Source of the DNA: DASSTJ01 sp035707965
GTDB lineage: Bacteria; Actinomycetota; Actinomycetes; Actinomycetales; Angustibacteraceae
Length of the DNA stretch: 28,563 nt
Direction: 5' to 3'
Assembly (NCBI GenBank): GCA_035707965.1
Contig: DASSTJ010000092.1
Location: 1-28,563 of the forward strand
Shown here: piece by piece, positions 21,900 to 28,563 of the stretch
Position numbering within the stretch: position 1 is the first letter of the stretch
How the letters are laid out: every line of letters starts with the position of its first letter
Notes under the pieces: model-generated
The model's database searches: none
What the model saw: only the letters and a program-made list of their open reading frames with translations
What the model was told of the DNA's origin: nothing
Program-made: the position numbers and the translations under genes

Positions 21900-23127
21900 G
21901 CGCGGCCCCCGCCACGTCCGAGAGCCCGGCCGTCCCGGTCGCAGCGACGGCCGTCACGGCGTCGTCGAGTACCTCGGGCGGCCCGGGTCGCCCGAAGAAC
22001 CAGCCCTGGCCGCAGTCGACGCCGAGCTCGAGGAGCGCAGCCGCGTCCGCGGCGGTCTCGACGCCCTCGGCCACGATGCGGGCGTCGCAGCCGTGCCCGA
22101 AGTCCACCATCGACTTCACCAGCGTGCGCAGCACCGGGTCGGCGGCGACGCCGTCGACGATGCTGCGGTCGAGCTTGAGGACGTCGGGTGCCGTCAGGAC
22201 GATGTGGCGCAGCGACGAGAAGCCGGCACCGACGTCGTCGATGGCCAGCCGCATGCCGGCGGCGCGCAGCGGTGCGAGCGCCGACAGGAGCGCGCTGTAG
22301 TCCTCGACCTGGTCGTGCTCCGAGAGCTCCAGCACGACCCGGCCCAGGGGCAGGCCCGCCAGCAGGCTGCGGCACGCGTCGGTGAGCAGCGTGGCGGGCG
22401 ACACGTTCATCGTCACGTAGCCGGTCACGCGGGTCAGGTGCTCGGCCGCGCCGCGCAGCGCGATGACCTCGAGGTCGTGACCCTGGCCGACGCTGTGCGC
22501 GTCCGCGAAGCAGAGGTCCGGCGCCTTGCCCCAGTCCGCCGGGAACCTGCTGAGGGCCTCGGCGCCGACGCGCGCCCCGCTGCCGAGCTCCACGATCGGC
22601 TGCAGCACGACGGCAGGGCCGCCGGCGCTGAGCAGGCGAGCCAGACGGTCCTCGATCTCACCGCGCCGGGCCGACTCGACGACGTCCGGCTCGATGACCA
22701 CGGCAGCCGCGCGGGCCAGCACGTCCATCAACGCCTTGTCGCGGCGACCCAACGACTTCTCCGGTCGCAGGCCAGCGGCGCACAGAGTGCCGTACAGGCT
22801 GCCGTCGCTCAGGCGCACGGGGACGGACACGTAGCTGCGGACGCGGGGGAACCGGGCCGCCGGCAGCCTCATGCCCTCCGGGTGGTCGCGCAGGTCCGGC
22901 ACGACCTCGGGCACCTTGCCGTCGAGGATGGCCTGGCAGAGGCTCGTCTCCCGGCGTTGCACGCTGCCCTCGGAGAAGAGGAAGGGCACCGAGGAGTCGA
23001 CGACCTCGAGGATCTGGTCCGGGCCGTCCATCCTGGCCAGGAACGCGGCCGTCAGACCGAGCGACCGGCGGGCGGTCGCGAGCAGCTCGGCGACCTGCGC
23101 CTCGGCGGCCGACCTGTGCGTGGCCAC
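21892..23127 (-). CDS. GAF-EAL cyclic-di-GMP phosphodiesterase
   Basis: This 411-aa protein has an N-terminal GAF domain (about residues 10-150; TSLCQAILDG and YVSVPVRLSDGSLYGTLCA) and a C-terminal EAL domain (about 160-395). The residues needed for c-di-GMP hydrolysis are all visible: E190 in AEALSRF, N241 in NVSP, E267 in ELSE, D297/D298 in IDDVGAG, K318 in LKLDR, E354 in VAEGVET and Q374 in GQGWFFGRP. It should cleave c-di-GMP to pGpG under control of a signal sensed by the GAF domain. No GGDEF domain is present. The GTG at 23127 has GAGGAG upstream. It lies 77 nt after the nitronate monooxygenase-like gene. Confidence 0.92.
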   Translation of the reverse strand: MATHRSAAEAQVAELLATARRSLGLTAAFLARMDGPDQILEVVDSSVPFLFSEGSVQRRETSLCQAILDGKVPEVVPDLRDHPEGMRLPAARFPRVRSYVSVPVRLSDGSLYGTLCAAGLRPEKSLGRRDKALMDVLARAAAVVIEPDVVESARRGEIEDRLARLLSAGGPAVVLQPIVELGSGARVGAEALSRFPADWGKAPDLCFADAHSVGQGHDLEVIALRGAAEHLTRVTGYVTMNVSPATLLTDACRSLLAGLPLGRVVLELSEHDQVEDYSALLSALAPLRAAGMRLAIDDVGAGFSSLRHIVLTAPDVLKLDRSIVDGVAADPVLRTLVKSMVDFGHGCDARIVAEGVETAADAAALLELGVDCGQGWFFGRPGPPEVLDDAVTAVAATGTAGLSDVAGAALS

Positions 23128-23140
23128 GGTTGCTCCTCAC

Positions 23141-23190
23141 CCGGTGGCCTGGGGTCGCCACCGCCTGACTGCCCTATCGGCAGCCACCGG
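23141..23190 (-). terminator. Alternative hairpins between two minus-strand genes
   Basis: CCGGTGGC at 23141-23148 can pair either with GCCACCG at 23157-23163 or with GCCACCGG at 23183-23190; a small CTGCC/GGCAG hairpin lies between. The structures exclude each other. They lie after the monooxygenase stop and before the GAF-EAL gene, so they may be a terminator or attenuator. Confidence 0.35.
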
Positions 23191-23204
23191 GCCCGGCTGA
23201 ACCC

Positions 23205-24179
23205 TCAGCGCGCGGGCGGGCCCGTCGGGGCAGCGGCCCGCAGCAGCTGCTCTGCGTCGGCCAGGTGACGGACGACGTCGGCGGCCGACTGCACGCCGGT
23301 GAGGGCGCCGACGCCCTGCCCCGCGTAGAGGGGCGCGATGTCGGGGTCCAGCTCGCGGCGGGCCGCGACGACCGCCTGGTGCGCCTCGTCGTCCTCGGCG
23401 AGCTCGGACTCCCGGCCCACCCAGCGGTCGAAGTACGCGTTGCGCAGAGCACGGCCACCGAACTGCTCCGGCCACGCTGTGCGCTGACCCACGTCGAACA
23501 CGCGTCCGTACACCGTGGACGTCGAGTCGGCAGCGAGCAGCCGTTCGCGCCCGACGTCGGCGGTCATCGACTCCGGACAGGCCAGGAACGCGGTGCCCAC
23601 CCACGCCCCGACCGCGCCGGCGGCGATGACGGCCGCGAGCCCGCGGGGACCGCTGATGCCGCCGGCCGCCAGCACGGGCACCCGGACGCGGTCGAGCACC
23701 TGCTGCAGGAGCGGCAGCGTCGCCACGGCGTCCCGCCCGTGCCCGCCGCCCTCCGCGCCGCGGGCGACGACGAGGTCCACGCCGGCCCGCTCGGCGGCCA
23801 GCGCCTCGTCGAGCGTGCCGACCTGCGTGAAGACGGTCACGCCCGCCTCCTGCAGCGGCCGCACGTACGGCGTGACGTCGCCGAAGCTCACCGACGCGAA
23901 GGCCGGCCTGGTGTCGAGCACCGCGTCGAGCTGCTCGGGGCGCGAGTCGAGCACCCAGGCCATGACGCCGATGCCGAACGGCCGTTCGCCCGCCAACCGG
24001 GCAGCGACCGCGACCTGCTCGCGCATCCACTCCGGCGTCGTCGCGGGGCCGACACCGATCATGCCGAGCGCGCCGGCCGCGCTCACCGCACCGGCGAGCC
24101 GCCCCCCCGCCGCGCCGGCCATCGGAGCCTGCACGACCGGGACCTCGACGCCGAACCTCGTGGTCAGCCCTGTGATCAT
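23205..24179 (-). CDS. Nitronate monooxygenase-family FMN enzyme
   Basis: This 324-aa TIM-barrel protein has the family start TTRFGVEVPVVQAPMAG, the catalytic-histidine region ARGAEGGGHG (H147) and the phosphate-binding VPVLAAGGISGPRG. Members oxidise alkyl nitronates such as propionate-3-nitronate, or act as 2-nitropropane dioxygenases or enoyl reductases; this one cannot be placed more exactly. The canonical motif GxEAGGH appears as GAEGGGH. The ATG at 24179 has a TACCGT box 7 nt upstream and no Shine-Dalgarno sequence. GAF-EAL follows on the same strand after possible hairpins. Confidence 0.85.
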   Translation of the reverse strand: MITGLTTRFGVEVPVVQAPMAGAAGGRLAGAVSAAGALGMIGVGPATTPEWMREQVAVAARLAGERPFGIGVMAWVLDSRPEQLDAVLDTRPAFASVSFGDVTPYVRPLQEAGVTVFTQVGTLDEALAAERAGVDLVVARGAEGGGHGRDAVATLPLLQQVLDRVRVPVLAAGGISGPRGLAAVIAAGAVGAWVGTAFLACPESMTADVGRERLLAADSTSTVYGRVFDVGQRTAWPEQFGGRALRNAYFDRWVGRESELAEDDEAHQAVVAARRELDPDIAPLYAGQGVGALTGVQSAADVVRHLADAEQLLRAAAPTGPPAR

Positions 24180-24186
24180 GGTGCTG

Positions 24187-24192
24187 ACGGTA
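24187..24192 (-). promoter_or_regulatory. -10 box of the nitronate monooxygenase gene, leaderless type
   Basis: TACCGT on the minus strand is followed by 7 nt and the ATG at 24179. Confidence 0.5.
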
Positions 24193-24233
24193 GACCCCGG
24201 CCCCGTGGTTCGGGCGGGTCGTCCGTGCGACGG

Positions 24234-25091
24234 TCACCGGCAGTCGACGGTGACCGGACGCTGCCGGGAGCCGGCCCGGACGACCCGGGAGAGCTGCTCG
24301 TCGGGCCCGACGAACGCGCCGTCCCACACGACGCAGCGATCGAGGGTGCCCTCGACGGTGGCCCCCTCGCCGACGACCGACGAGCCACCGCTGGCGTGGA
24401 GGTTGGCGGCGAGGTAGTCGGCCGGCGTGCCGCAGTCGATCGCCGTCGCCTCCGTCAGCGCCAGGTCCAGCCGCCCGGCCTCGTCCTCCTGCCGCCACAT
24501 CACCTCGTACAGCCCGGACGGCGCCTCGGCCAGGTCGCGGACGAACCGCCAGGGCAGCAGGCAGGCCCCCACGTAGCGCACCGGACCCGCAGCGCGCTCG
24601 AAGTCCCCTCGTACGCCGTCGGCGAGCGGCGTGACCAGCAGCCGGCAACGCTCACCGTCCCAGCCGGCCACGAGGTCGTCGAGGCCTCCAGGCAGGTAGG
24701 CGTCGGCGTTGGTGAGGAGCACGGCCCGCCCGTCGAGCCACGGCCGCAGCCGGCCCAGGGCCCCGGCCGTGCCGAGCGGGACCGGCTGCTCCACCGAGAG
24801 GTGCGCCCGCCCGGCCAGGTGCCGCTCGACCTGCCTGGCGTGGTGGTGGGCGTTGACAGCGAGGTGGTCGACCGTGGCGAGGCCGCAGGTCGGTCCTGGC
24901 CGCCCCAGCACCTGCTCGCCCACGCGCTCGAGCGCGAGGTCGACGAGGGGGACGCCGTTCACCGGGCACAGGGCCTTGGGACGCAGGTCGGTGAGCGGAC
25001 GGAGCCGCGTGCCGAGACCGGCCGCCAGCACCACCCCGGCCAGGTCGAGGCGGGCCGCCGGCGACGACGTCCGGCCGAGCCCGTCGCTCAC
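24234..25091 (-). CDS. Sugar-1-phosphate nucleotidyltransferase
   Basis: This 285-aa protein has the nucleotidyltransferase signature LAAGLGTRLRPLTDLRPKAL (residues 22-41, with R29 and K39), a GTAG segment at 107-110 and the metal-binding D130 in TNADAYL. A short left-handed-helix-like tail follows (about 230-285; SSVVGEGATVEGTLDRCVVW). It should join a nucleoside triphosphate and a sugar-1-phosphate to give an NDP-sugar; mannose-1-phosphate or MurNAc-1-phosphate are possible substrates. The GTG at 25091 overlaps the upstream Nudix stop by 4 nt, so the two are coupled. Confidence 0.85.
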   Translation of the reverse strand: MSDGLGRTSSPAARLDLAGVVLAAGLGTRLRPLTDLRPKALCPVNGVPLVDLALERVGEQVLGRPGPTCGLATVDHLAVNAHHHARQVERHLAGRAHLSVEQPVPLGTAGALGRLRPWLDGRAVLLTNADAYLPGGLDDLVAGWDGERCRLLVTPLADGVRGDFERAAGPVRYVGACLLPWRFVRDLAEAPSGLYEVMWRQEDEAGRLDLALTEATAIDCGTPADYLAANLHASGGSSVVGEGATVEGTLDRCVVWDGAFVGPDEQLSRVVRAGSRQRPVTVDCR

Positions 25092-25594
25092 GTCAGGACG
25101 CGTCCGGCGTAGCCGCTGGGGTGGGCGACGTCGCGCGCCGCGGCGAGGATCTGCCGCGTGGGGGCGTCCATCTCGTCGATCTCGGCCGGCACCAGCCAGC
25201 GTGCCGTCGTCGCCTCGCCGCCCACCTTCTCGCCGACCTCTCCCTGCACCTCCACATGGAAGACCACGTCGACCCGGCGTAGCGGCGAGTCGACGACGAC
25301 GGTGATGGGCCGGCCGACCTCGATACGCAGCCCGGTCTCCTCGCGCACCTCGCGCACCACGGCAGCAGCCGCGTTCTCCCCCCGCGACAGCAGTCCGCCG
25401 GGCAGGCTCCAGCCGTCGCGGTGCGGCTGACGCAGCATGAGCACACGGCCGTCCCGTTCCAGCAGGCAGACGGCCCCGACGGTGAAACCTGGCGTGCCCA
25501 GCCGCACCGCGGTACGCCGCAGGGGCGCGGGCAGTCGACGGAACACCCGTAGCGCGAACAGGTACAGCGGACGGGAGTGCACGGGCGCAGGCAT
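25088..25594 (-). CDS. Nudix hydrolase
   Basis: This 168-aa protein has a complete Nudix box, GLLSRGE (67-73) followed by seven residues and REVREETGL (81-89), fitting GX5EX7REUXEEXGU. It should hydrolyse a nucleoside diphosphate linked to another group; the substrate is unknown. It is coupled to the nucleotidyltransferase gene, so a nucleotide-sugar substrate is an attractive but unproven idea. The ATG at 25594 has TAGGCT 6 nt upstream, suggesting a leaderless mRNA. It is divergent from a second Nudix gene only 33 nt away. Confidence 0.9.
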   Translation of the reverse strand: MPAPVHSRPLYLFALRVFRRLPAPLRRTAVRLGTPGFTVGAVCLLERDGRVLMLRQPHRDGWSLPGGLLSRGENAAAAVVREVREETGLRIEVGRPITVVVDSPLRRVDVVFHVEVQGEVGEKVGGEATTARWLVPAEIDEMDAPTRQILAAARDVAHPSGYAGRVLT

Positions 25595-25600
25595 GGGTCG

Positions 25601-25606
25601 AGCCTA
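25601..25606 (-). promoter_or_regulatory. -10 box of the minus-strand Nudix gene, leaderless type
   Basis: TAGGCT on the minus strand is followed by 6 nt and the ATG at 25594. It lies back to back with the plus-strand box at 25615-25620. Confidence 0.5.
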
Positions 25607-25614
25607 CGGAGCAC

Positions 25615-25620
25615 TACTGT
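25615..25620 (+). promoter_or_regulatory. -10 box of the plus-strand Nudix gene, leaderless type
   Basis: TACTGT is followed by 7 nt and the GTG at 25628. The whole divergent intergenic space is 33 nt, so the two promoters must overlap. Confidence 0.5.
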
Positions 25621-25627
25621 CGAGCGC

Positions 25628-26143
25628 GTGGTGGAACGACCGGCGACCGAGTCGTGGACACCGGCGACGGACTCAGCGCCGGACGACGAGGTCGCCGTGC
25701 CGTGCATGCGGGTCGCGGCCTACGCGGTGGTCGTCGTGGACGGCCGGGTGCTGCTCACCCAGTACGCCGCCGGGATCCTCCCCGTCGCGGGCCAGTGGGC
25801 GCTGCCGGGTGGCGGCCTCGACCACGGCGAGGCGCCGCTCGACGCGGCCGTGCGTGAGGTGCACGAGGAGACGGGGCACGTGCTGCGCGACGTCCGGTTG
25901 GCGGACGTCGGCTCGCACCGGTTCACGGCTCGGTCGCCGGCGGGCCGCCTCGAGGACTTCCAGAGCGTGCAGATCATCTACACCGCGGACGTGGAGAGCG
26001 TGCGCGAACCCGAGGTGCTGGACGTGGGTGGCAGCACCGCGGCCGCAGCCTGGGTGCCGCTCGCCGAGCTCGACGACTGGCCGCTGACTGTGCAGACCCG
26101 GCGCTGGCTGGCCCGGATGGGCGCCGGGTCACCCGTTGAGTGA
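25628..26143 (+). CDS. Nudix hydrolase
   Basis: This 171-aa protein has a Nudix box, GGLDHGE (62-68) followed by seven residues and REVHEETGHV (76-85). The N-terminal 25 residues are polar. The GTG at 25628 was chosen because a TACTGT box lies 7 nt upstream; an ATG at 25706 would still keep the whole domain. The last two codons and the stop (GTT GAG TGA) are the first bases of the 60-bp palindromic repeat, so the element has probably replaced the original 3' end. The substrate is unknown. Confidence 0.88.
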   Translation: MVERPATESWTPATDSAPDDEVAVPCMRVAAYAVVVVDGRVLLTQYAAGILPVAGQWALPGGGLDHGEAPLDAAVREVHEETGHVLRDVRLADVGSHRFTARSPAGRLEDFQSVQIIYTADVESVREPEVLDVGGSTAAAAWVPLAELDDWPLTVQTRRWLARMGAGSPVE

Positions 26144-26194
26144 TGCGTTCTCGGGCGCCCCGCCCGCGTGTCCGCCCAGGCTGCATCACTGAAC
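26135..26194 (-). repeat. 60-bp palindromic intergenic repeat, copy 2
   Basis: On the plus strand it begins GTTGAGTGATGC and ends GCATCACTGAAC. Its reverse complement aligns without gaps to copy 1 at 13533-13592, with 7 differences in 60. Its left end supplies the stop codon of the Nudix gene, and its right end lies 20 nt before the -10 box of the next gene. Confidence 0.85.
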
Positions 26195-26214
26195 CGTCGG
26201 TGGCGTGGTGCGCG

Positions 26215-26220
26215 TAGCGT
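26215..26220 (+). promoter_or_regulatory. -10 box of the GST-like gene, leaderless type
   Basis: TAGCGT is followed by 7 nt and the ATG at 26228. A weak -35 candidate, TGAACC at 26190-26195, overlaps the right end of repeat copy 2. Confidence 0.45.
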
Positions 26221-26227
26221 CAGCGGC

Positions 26228-27193
26228 ATGACCACGCAGCAGCAGTCACGCTCCGGGCAGTTCGGTGCCGAGGTCAAGGACGGCGAGTGGAAGCGACAGG
26301 GCAACCGGTTCACCGACCGCATCACCACCGACAGCGACAGTGCTCCGGGCGAGGGTCCGGACGCGCAGGGGAGGTGGCCGGTCGAGCCGGGTCGCTACCG
26401 CCTCGTGGTCTCGTTGGCCTGCCCGTGGGCGCACCGCTCGATCATCACCCGGGAGCTGCTGGGCCTGCAGGACGCCATCTCCCTGGCCGTCGTCGACCCG
26501 ATCCGCGACGAGAAGGGCTGGCGGTTCACGCTCGACCCCGGTGGTCGCGACCCGGTGCTCGGGATCGAGTTCCTCACGCAGGCGTACCGGGCGACAGACC
26601 CCGCGTACGCCGGCCGGGTGACGGTGCCGACGGTGATCGACACCAGGTCGGGGCTGGTCGTCACGAACGACTACCCGCAGCTGAACCTCGACCTCTCGAC
26701 GGAGTGGACGGCGTACCACCGGAGCGGCGCACCGGTCCTCTACCCCGAGGACGAGCGAGCCGAGATGGACCCGCTGATCGACGAGATCTTCCGGGACGTC
26801 AACAACGGTGTCTACCGCTGCGGGTTCGCCACGACCCAGGAGGCGTACGACCAGGCCTACGACCGGCTGTTCGCCGAGCTCGACGTGCTGGAGGGGCGGT
26901 TGGCCGACCGGCGGTTCCTCATGGGCGACGAGGTCCGCGAGGTCGACATCCGGCTGTTCACTACCCTCGTGCGCTTCGACGCCGTGTACCACGGGCACTT
27001 CAAGTGCAACCGCAACAAGCTCACCGAGATGCCGAACCTGTGGAGGTACGCGCGCGACCTCTTCTCGCACCCCGGTTTCGGCTCGACCGTGGACTTCGAC
27101 CACATCAAGCGGCACTACTACTGCACCCACGACACCATCAACCCGACCGGGATCGTGCCCAAGGGACCTGACGTGAGCGTCTGGACCAGCTGA
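26228..27193 (+). CDS. Xi-class glutathionyl-hydroquinone reductase-like protein
   Basis: This 321-aa protein matches the Xi-class GST / YqjG-ECM4 family. The catalytic motif ACPWAHR gives C65, and other family marks are GWRFTLDPGGRDPVLGIEFL, TVPTVIDTRSGLVVTNDYPQ and the C-terminal domain ending in CTHDTINPTGIVPKGP. Such enzymes reduce S-glutathionylated hydroquinones. Actinobacteria usually make mycothiol instead of glutathione, so the true thiol here is probably mycothiol; this is inference. The ATG at 26228 begins the recognisable sequence and has a TAGCGT box 7 nt upstream. A strong terminator follows. Confidence 0.9.
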   Translation: MTTQQQSRSGQFGAEVKDGEWKRQGNRFTDRITTDSDSAPGEGPDAQGRWPVEPGRYRLVVSLACPWAHRSIITRELLGLQDAISLAVVDPIRDEKGWRFTLDPGGRDPVLGIEFLTQAYRATDPAYAGRVTVPTVIDTRSGLVVTNDYPQLNLDLSTEWTAYHRSGAPVLYPEDERAEMDPLIDEIFRDVNNGVYRCGFATTQEAYDQAYDRLFAELDVLEGRLADRRFLMGDEVREVDIRLFTTLVRFDAVYHGHFKCNRNKLTEMPNLWRYARDLFSHPGFGSTVDFDHIKRHYYCTHDTINPTGIVPKGPDVSVWTS

Positions 27194-27212
27194 GACGTCG
27201 CGGGACGACGAC

Positions 27213-27248
27213 GAGCCGGACCGGTCGCCCTCACGACCGGTCCGGCTC
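27213..27248. terminator. Hairpin terminator after the GST-like gene
   Basis: A perfect 15-bp stem (GAGCCGGACCGGTCG with its complement at 27234-27248) has a 6-nt loop. It lies between convergent genes and can serve both. Confidence 0.87.
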
Positions 27249-27259
27249 AGGTCTGCTGC

Positions 27260-27604
27260 TCAGCCCCGTGGGTACTGCTCGTCCCGGCGGGACCGGCGGC
27301 TCCGTGTCAGGCTGCTGACCAGCCCGATCACCCCGGCGGCCACCAGCACGATCGGGAAGATGCGCGAGGCGTCCGGCCACGAGACGACGTCCTGCTGCAC
27401 CAGCAGCCAGACGACGGCGATCCCCAGGAACAGCAGTCCGAACACCAGGGACGTGACGTCGGTGTCGTGCCACCCCACGCGCGGGCGACGCGTCGGCCGC
27501 TCGTCCGGCGCAGTGGTGGAGTCGGTGGTCATCTCGCTCGTCCTCTCGCTGTCGTCGTCACCAGGCGCGTCAGGCCTGGGCTGGGTGGTCGGGTGCTCAG
27601 CCAC
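27260..27604 (-). CDS. Small two-helix membrane protein, unknown function
   Basis: This 114-aa protein has a long polar, acidic N-terminal part (residues 1-45), two hydrophobic segments (about 50-68 and 81-99) and a short Arg-rich tail. I do not recognise a named family. The GTG at 27604 overlaps the end of the PspC/LiaF-like gene by 8 nt, so the two are translationally coupled and may act together at the membrane. Confidence 0.7.
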   Translation of the reverse strand: MAEHPTTQPRPDAPGDDDSERTSEMTTDSTTAPDERPTRRPRVGWHDTDVTSLVFGLLFLGIAVVWLLVQQDVVSWPDASRIFPIVLVAAGVIGLVSSLTRSRRSRRDEQYPRG

Positions 27605-28563
27605 GGCGCACCTCCAGGTGCCCGATACCGGCGTCCAGGTCGAGCTGGAGCGACCCCCCGCCCGGGCCGTCGTCGCCGACGTCGTCCAGCGTGACGTCCG
27701 AGGGGAAGCCGCCGCGTGAGTCCCCGAAGAAGTCGAGCTCTCCGATGCCCAACGACAACGTGCCGGTGACGTCCACGTCGCGCGGCACGATCACGACGAT
27801 CTCGCCAGCGCCCATCGACACCTTCATGGTGCGACTGACGCCCGTGAAGTCCACGTCCCGCAGGTCGTAACGGACGCTCCCGGTGCCGTAGTCCGCCTGG
27901 GTCGGCAGCTGCGAGGCGCTCGACGGGGTGACCCGCACGTTCACGTGGTCGCCACGGCCGTGCTCCCACTGGTCAGCGGCCGACACCATGAAGGTGAGCA
28001 GGGCAGCGATGATGCCCATGGCGATGAGCCCGCGCGACCGACCGAACCACGCGCCGACCACCAGCGCCGCCGCGATGATGGCGAGCGCGAGGGCGGGGTA
28101 GGCGCCCGCCACGATCGGGGTGCCCGACAGGTCGACGAGCTTGAGCGTGCCCAGCCCGACCAGCACGAGGCTCATCGTCACCGAGAACAACGCCGAGCGG
28201 GGACGTCGGGGAGCCGGCGGCGGCGGGGGCGCGACCGGCGGCGGCACAGCACCGTACGGGCCGCTGGGAGGGCCGGAGGGCGGCAGGTACGAGGGGCGTG
28301 GCTGGTAGGTCGGCAGCGGGTTGGTCGCCACCGGCCCGCTCGGCTGGCCGGCCGTCTGCGGTGCCTTGCCGAGCGACACGCCGCCGGCCGTCGGGGCTCC
28401 TGGGGCGGCCGTCGACGACGCGCCGGCCGCTGACGCCGCGTACGCGGCAGGTGCGGCCGCAGCGGGCGGCTCGCCCCGACGGTCACGCAGGAGGAGCCAG
28501 GCGATCAGGCCGCCCAGGGCGAGGAAGAAGAGGAAGGGGCCGTCCCAGTGGCTGAAGGCCGCA
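27597..28563 (-). CDS. PspC/LiaF-like membrane protein (3' part; gene continues past the window)
   Basis: The frame is open to the right edge of the window, so the start is missing and the visible 321 codons are the C-terminal part. In order they hold a transmembrane segment (GPFLFFLALGGLIAWLLL), a Pro/Ala/Gly-rich linker of about 100 residues, several membrane segments, and a soluble C-terminal domain like that of LiaF (YGTGSVRYDLRDVDFTG and MGAGEIVVIVPRDVDVTGT). In actinobacteria this layout usually follows an N-terminal PspC domain, which I infer lies outside. Such proteins sense or buffer envelope stress. Starting at an internal GTG at 28379 would cut off the first membrane segment and was rejected. 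Confidence 0.75.
   Translation of the reverse strand, partial: AAFSHWDGPFLFFLALGGLIAWLLLRDRRGEPPAAAAPAAYAASAAGASSTAAPGAPTAGGVSLGKAPQTAGQPSGPVATNPLPTYQPRPSYLPPSGPPSGPYGAVPPPVAPPPPPAPRRPRSALFSVTMSLVLVGLGTLKLVDLSGTPIVAGAYPALALAIIAAALVVGAWFGRSRGLIAMGIIAALLTFMVSAADQWEHGRGDHVNVRVTPSSASQLPTQADYGTGSVRYDLRDVDFTGVSRTMKVSMGAGEIVVIVPRDVDVTGTLSLGIGELDFFGDSRGGFPSDVTLDDVGDDGPGGGSLQLDLDAGIGHLEVRRG

Noticed and set aside
19877..22375. 832-codon minus-strand frame opposite guaA
   Set aside because: It spans guaA, an intergenic region and part of the EAL gene, and has the composition of a shadow frame in high-GC DNA.
1..28563. CRISPR array, tRNA, rRNA or insertion sequence
   Set aside because: I saw no regularly spaced direct repeats, no tRNA or rRNA signatures and no transposase gene. 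Subtle RNAs cannot be excluded without a covariance search.

Overview
The window is chromosomal DNA from a high-GC actinobacterium (Actinomycetota). This rests on dense G/C-ended codons, a WhiB-family Fe-S regulator, a BldM-type response regulator, a GroEL1 with a His-rich tail, GuaB3, and many promoters that imply leaderless mRNAs. The order groES-groEL-whiD/whiB3-bldM-guaB-guaB3-choD-like-...-guaA matches, from memory, the M. tuberculosis Rv3418c-Rv3396c and Streptomyces SCO4761-SCO4771 neighbourhoods. It is therefore a conserved housekeeping and developmental locus with local insertions. The genus cannot be fixed from the window.

Layout. 1-329 (minus): start of a THUMP-like methyltransferase gene and a 73-aa biotin carrier protein. 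362-2636: two CIRCE operators around a sigma-70-type promoter, groES, groEL and a strong terminator. 2650-4995: whiD-like gene, a MerR/CarH-like regulator and bldM. 5102-6656: guaB and a perfect-stem terminator. 6671-7780 (minus): an exported Cys-containing protein and a small membrane protein, inserted between guaB and guaB3. 7927-10077: a Gfo/Idh/MocA dehydrogenase and guaB3. 10140-13513: a translationally coupled aldehyde dehydrogenase and ChoD-like GMC oxidoreductase. 13689-15168: a DUF427 gene and a frameshifted AbiEi/DUF559-type gene bracketed by related palindromes. 15174-18736 (minus): a two-gene ABC exporter with one dead ATP site. 18830-21712: SURF1, DUF3817 and guaA, overlapping each other. 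21756-21899: an apparent C-terminal gene remnant. 21892-25594 (minus): GAF-EAL phosphodiesterase, nitronate monooxygenase-like enzyme, sugar-phosphate nucleotidyltransferase and a Nudix hydrolase. 25628-27193 (plus): a second Nudix hydrolase and a Xi-class glutathionyl-hydroquinone reductase-like protein. 27260-28563 (minus): a small membrane protein and the 3' part of a PspC/LiaF-like gene that runs off the window.

How they fit. guaB, guaB3 and guaA are GMP-synthesis functions spread through the locus. WhiD, the MerR protein and BldM are likely developmental or redox/light regulators. groESL is under HrcA control.

Most notable non-gene signals: a 60-bp palindromic repeat in two inverted copies (13533-13592 and 26135-26194); a second palindrome family around the broken AbiEi-like gene; a set of TANNNT boxes 6-8 nt before start codons; and co-degeneration of the two ABC exporter ATPase domains. 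The best candidate for an undescribed system is the exported Cys-containing protein plus adjacent small membrane protein at 6671-7780. That is a hypothesis only.
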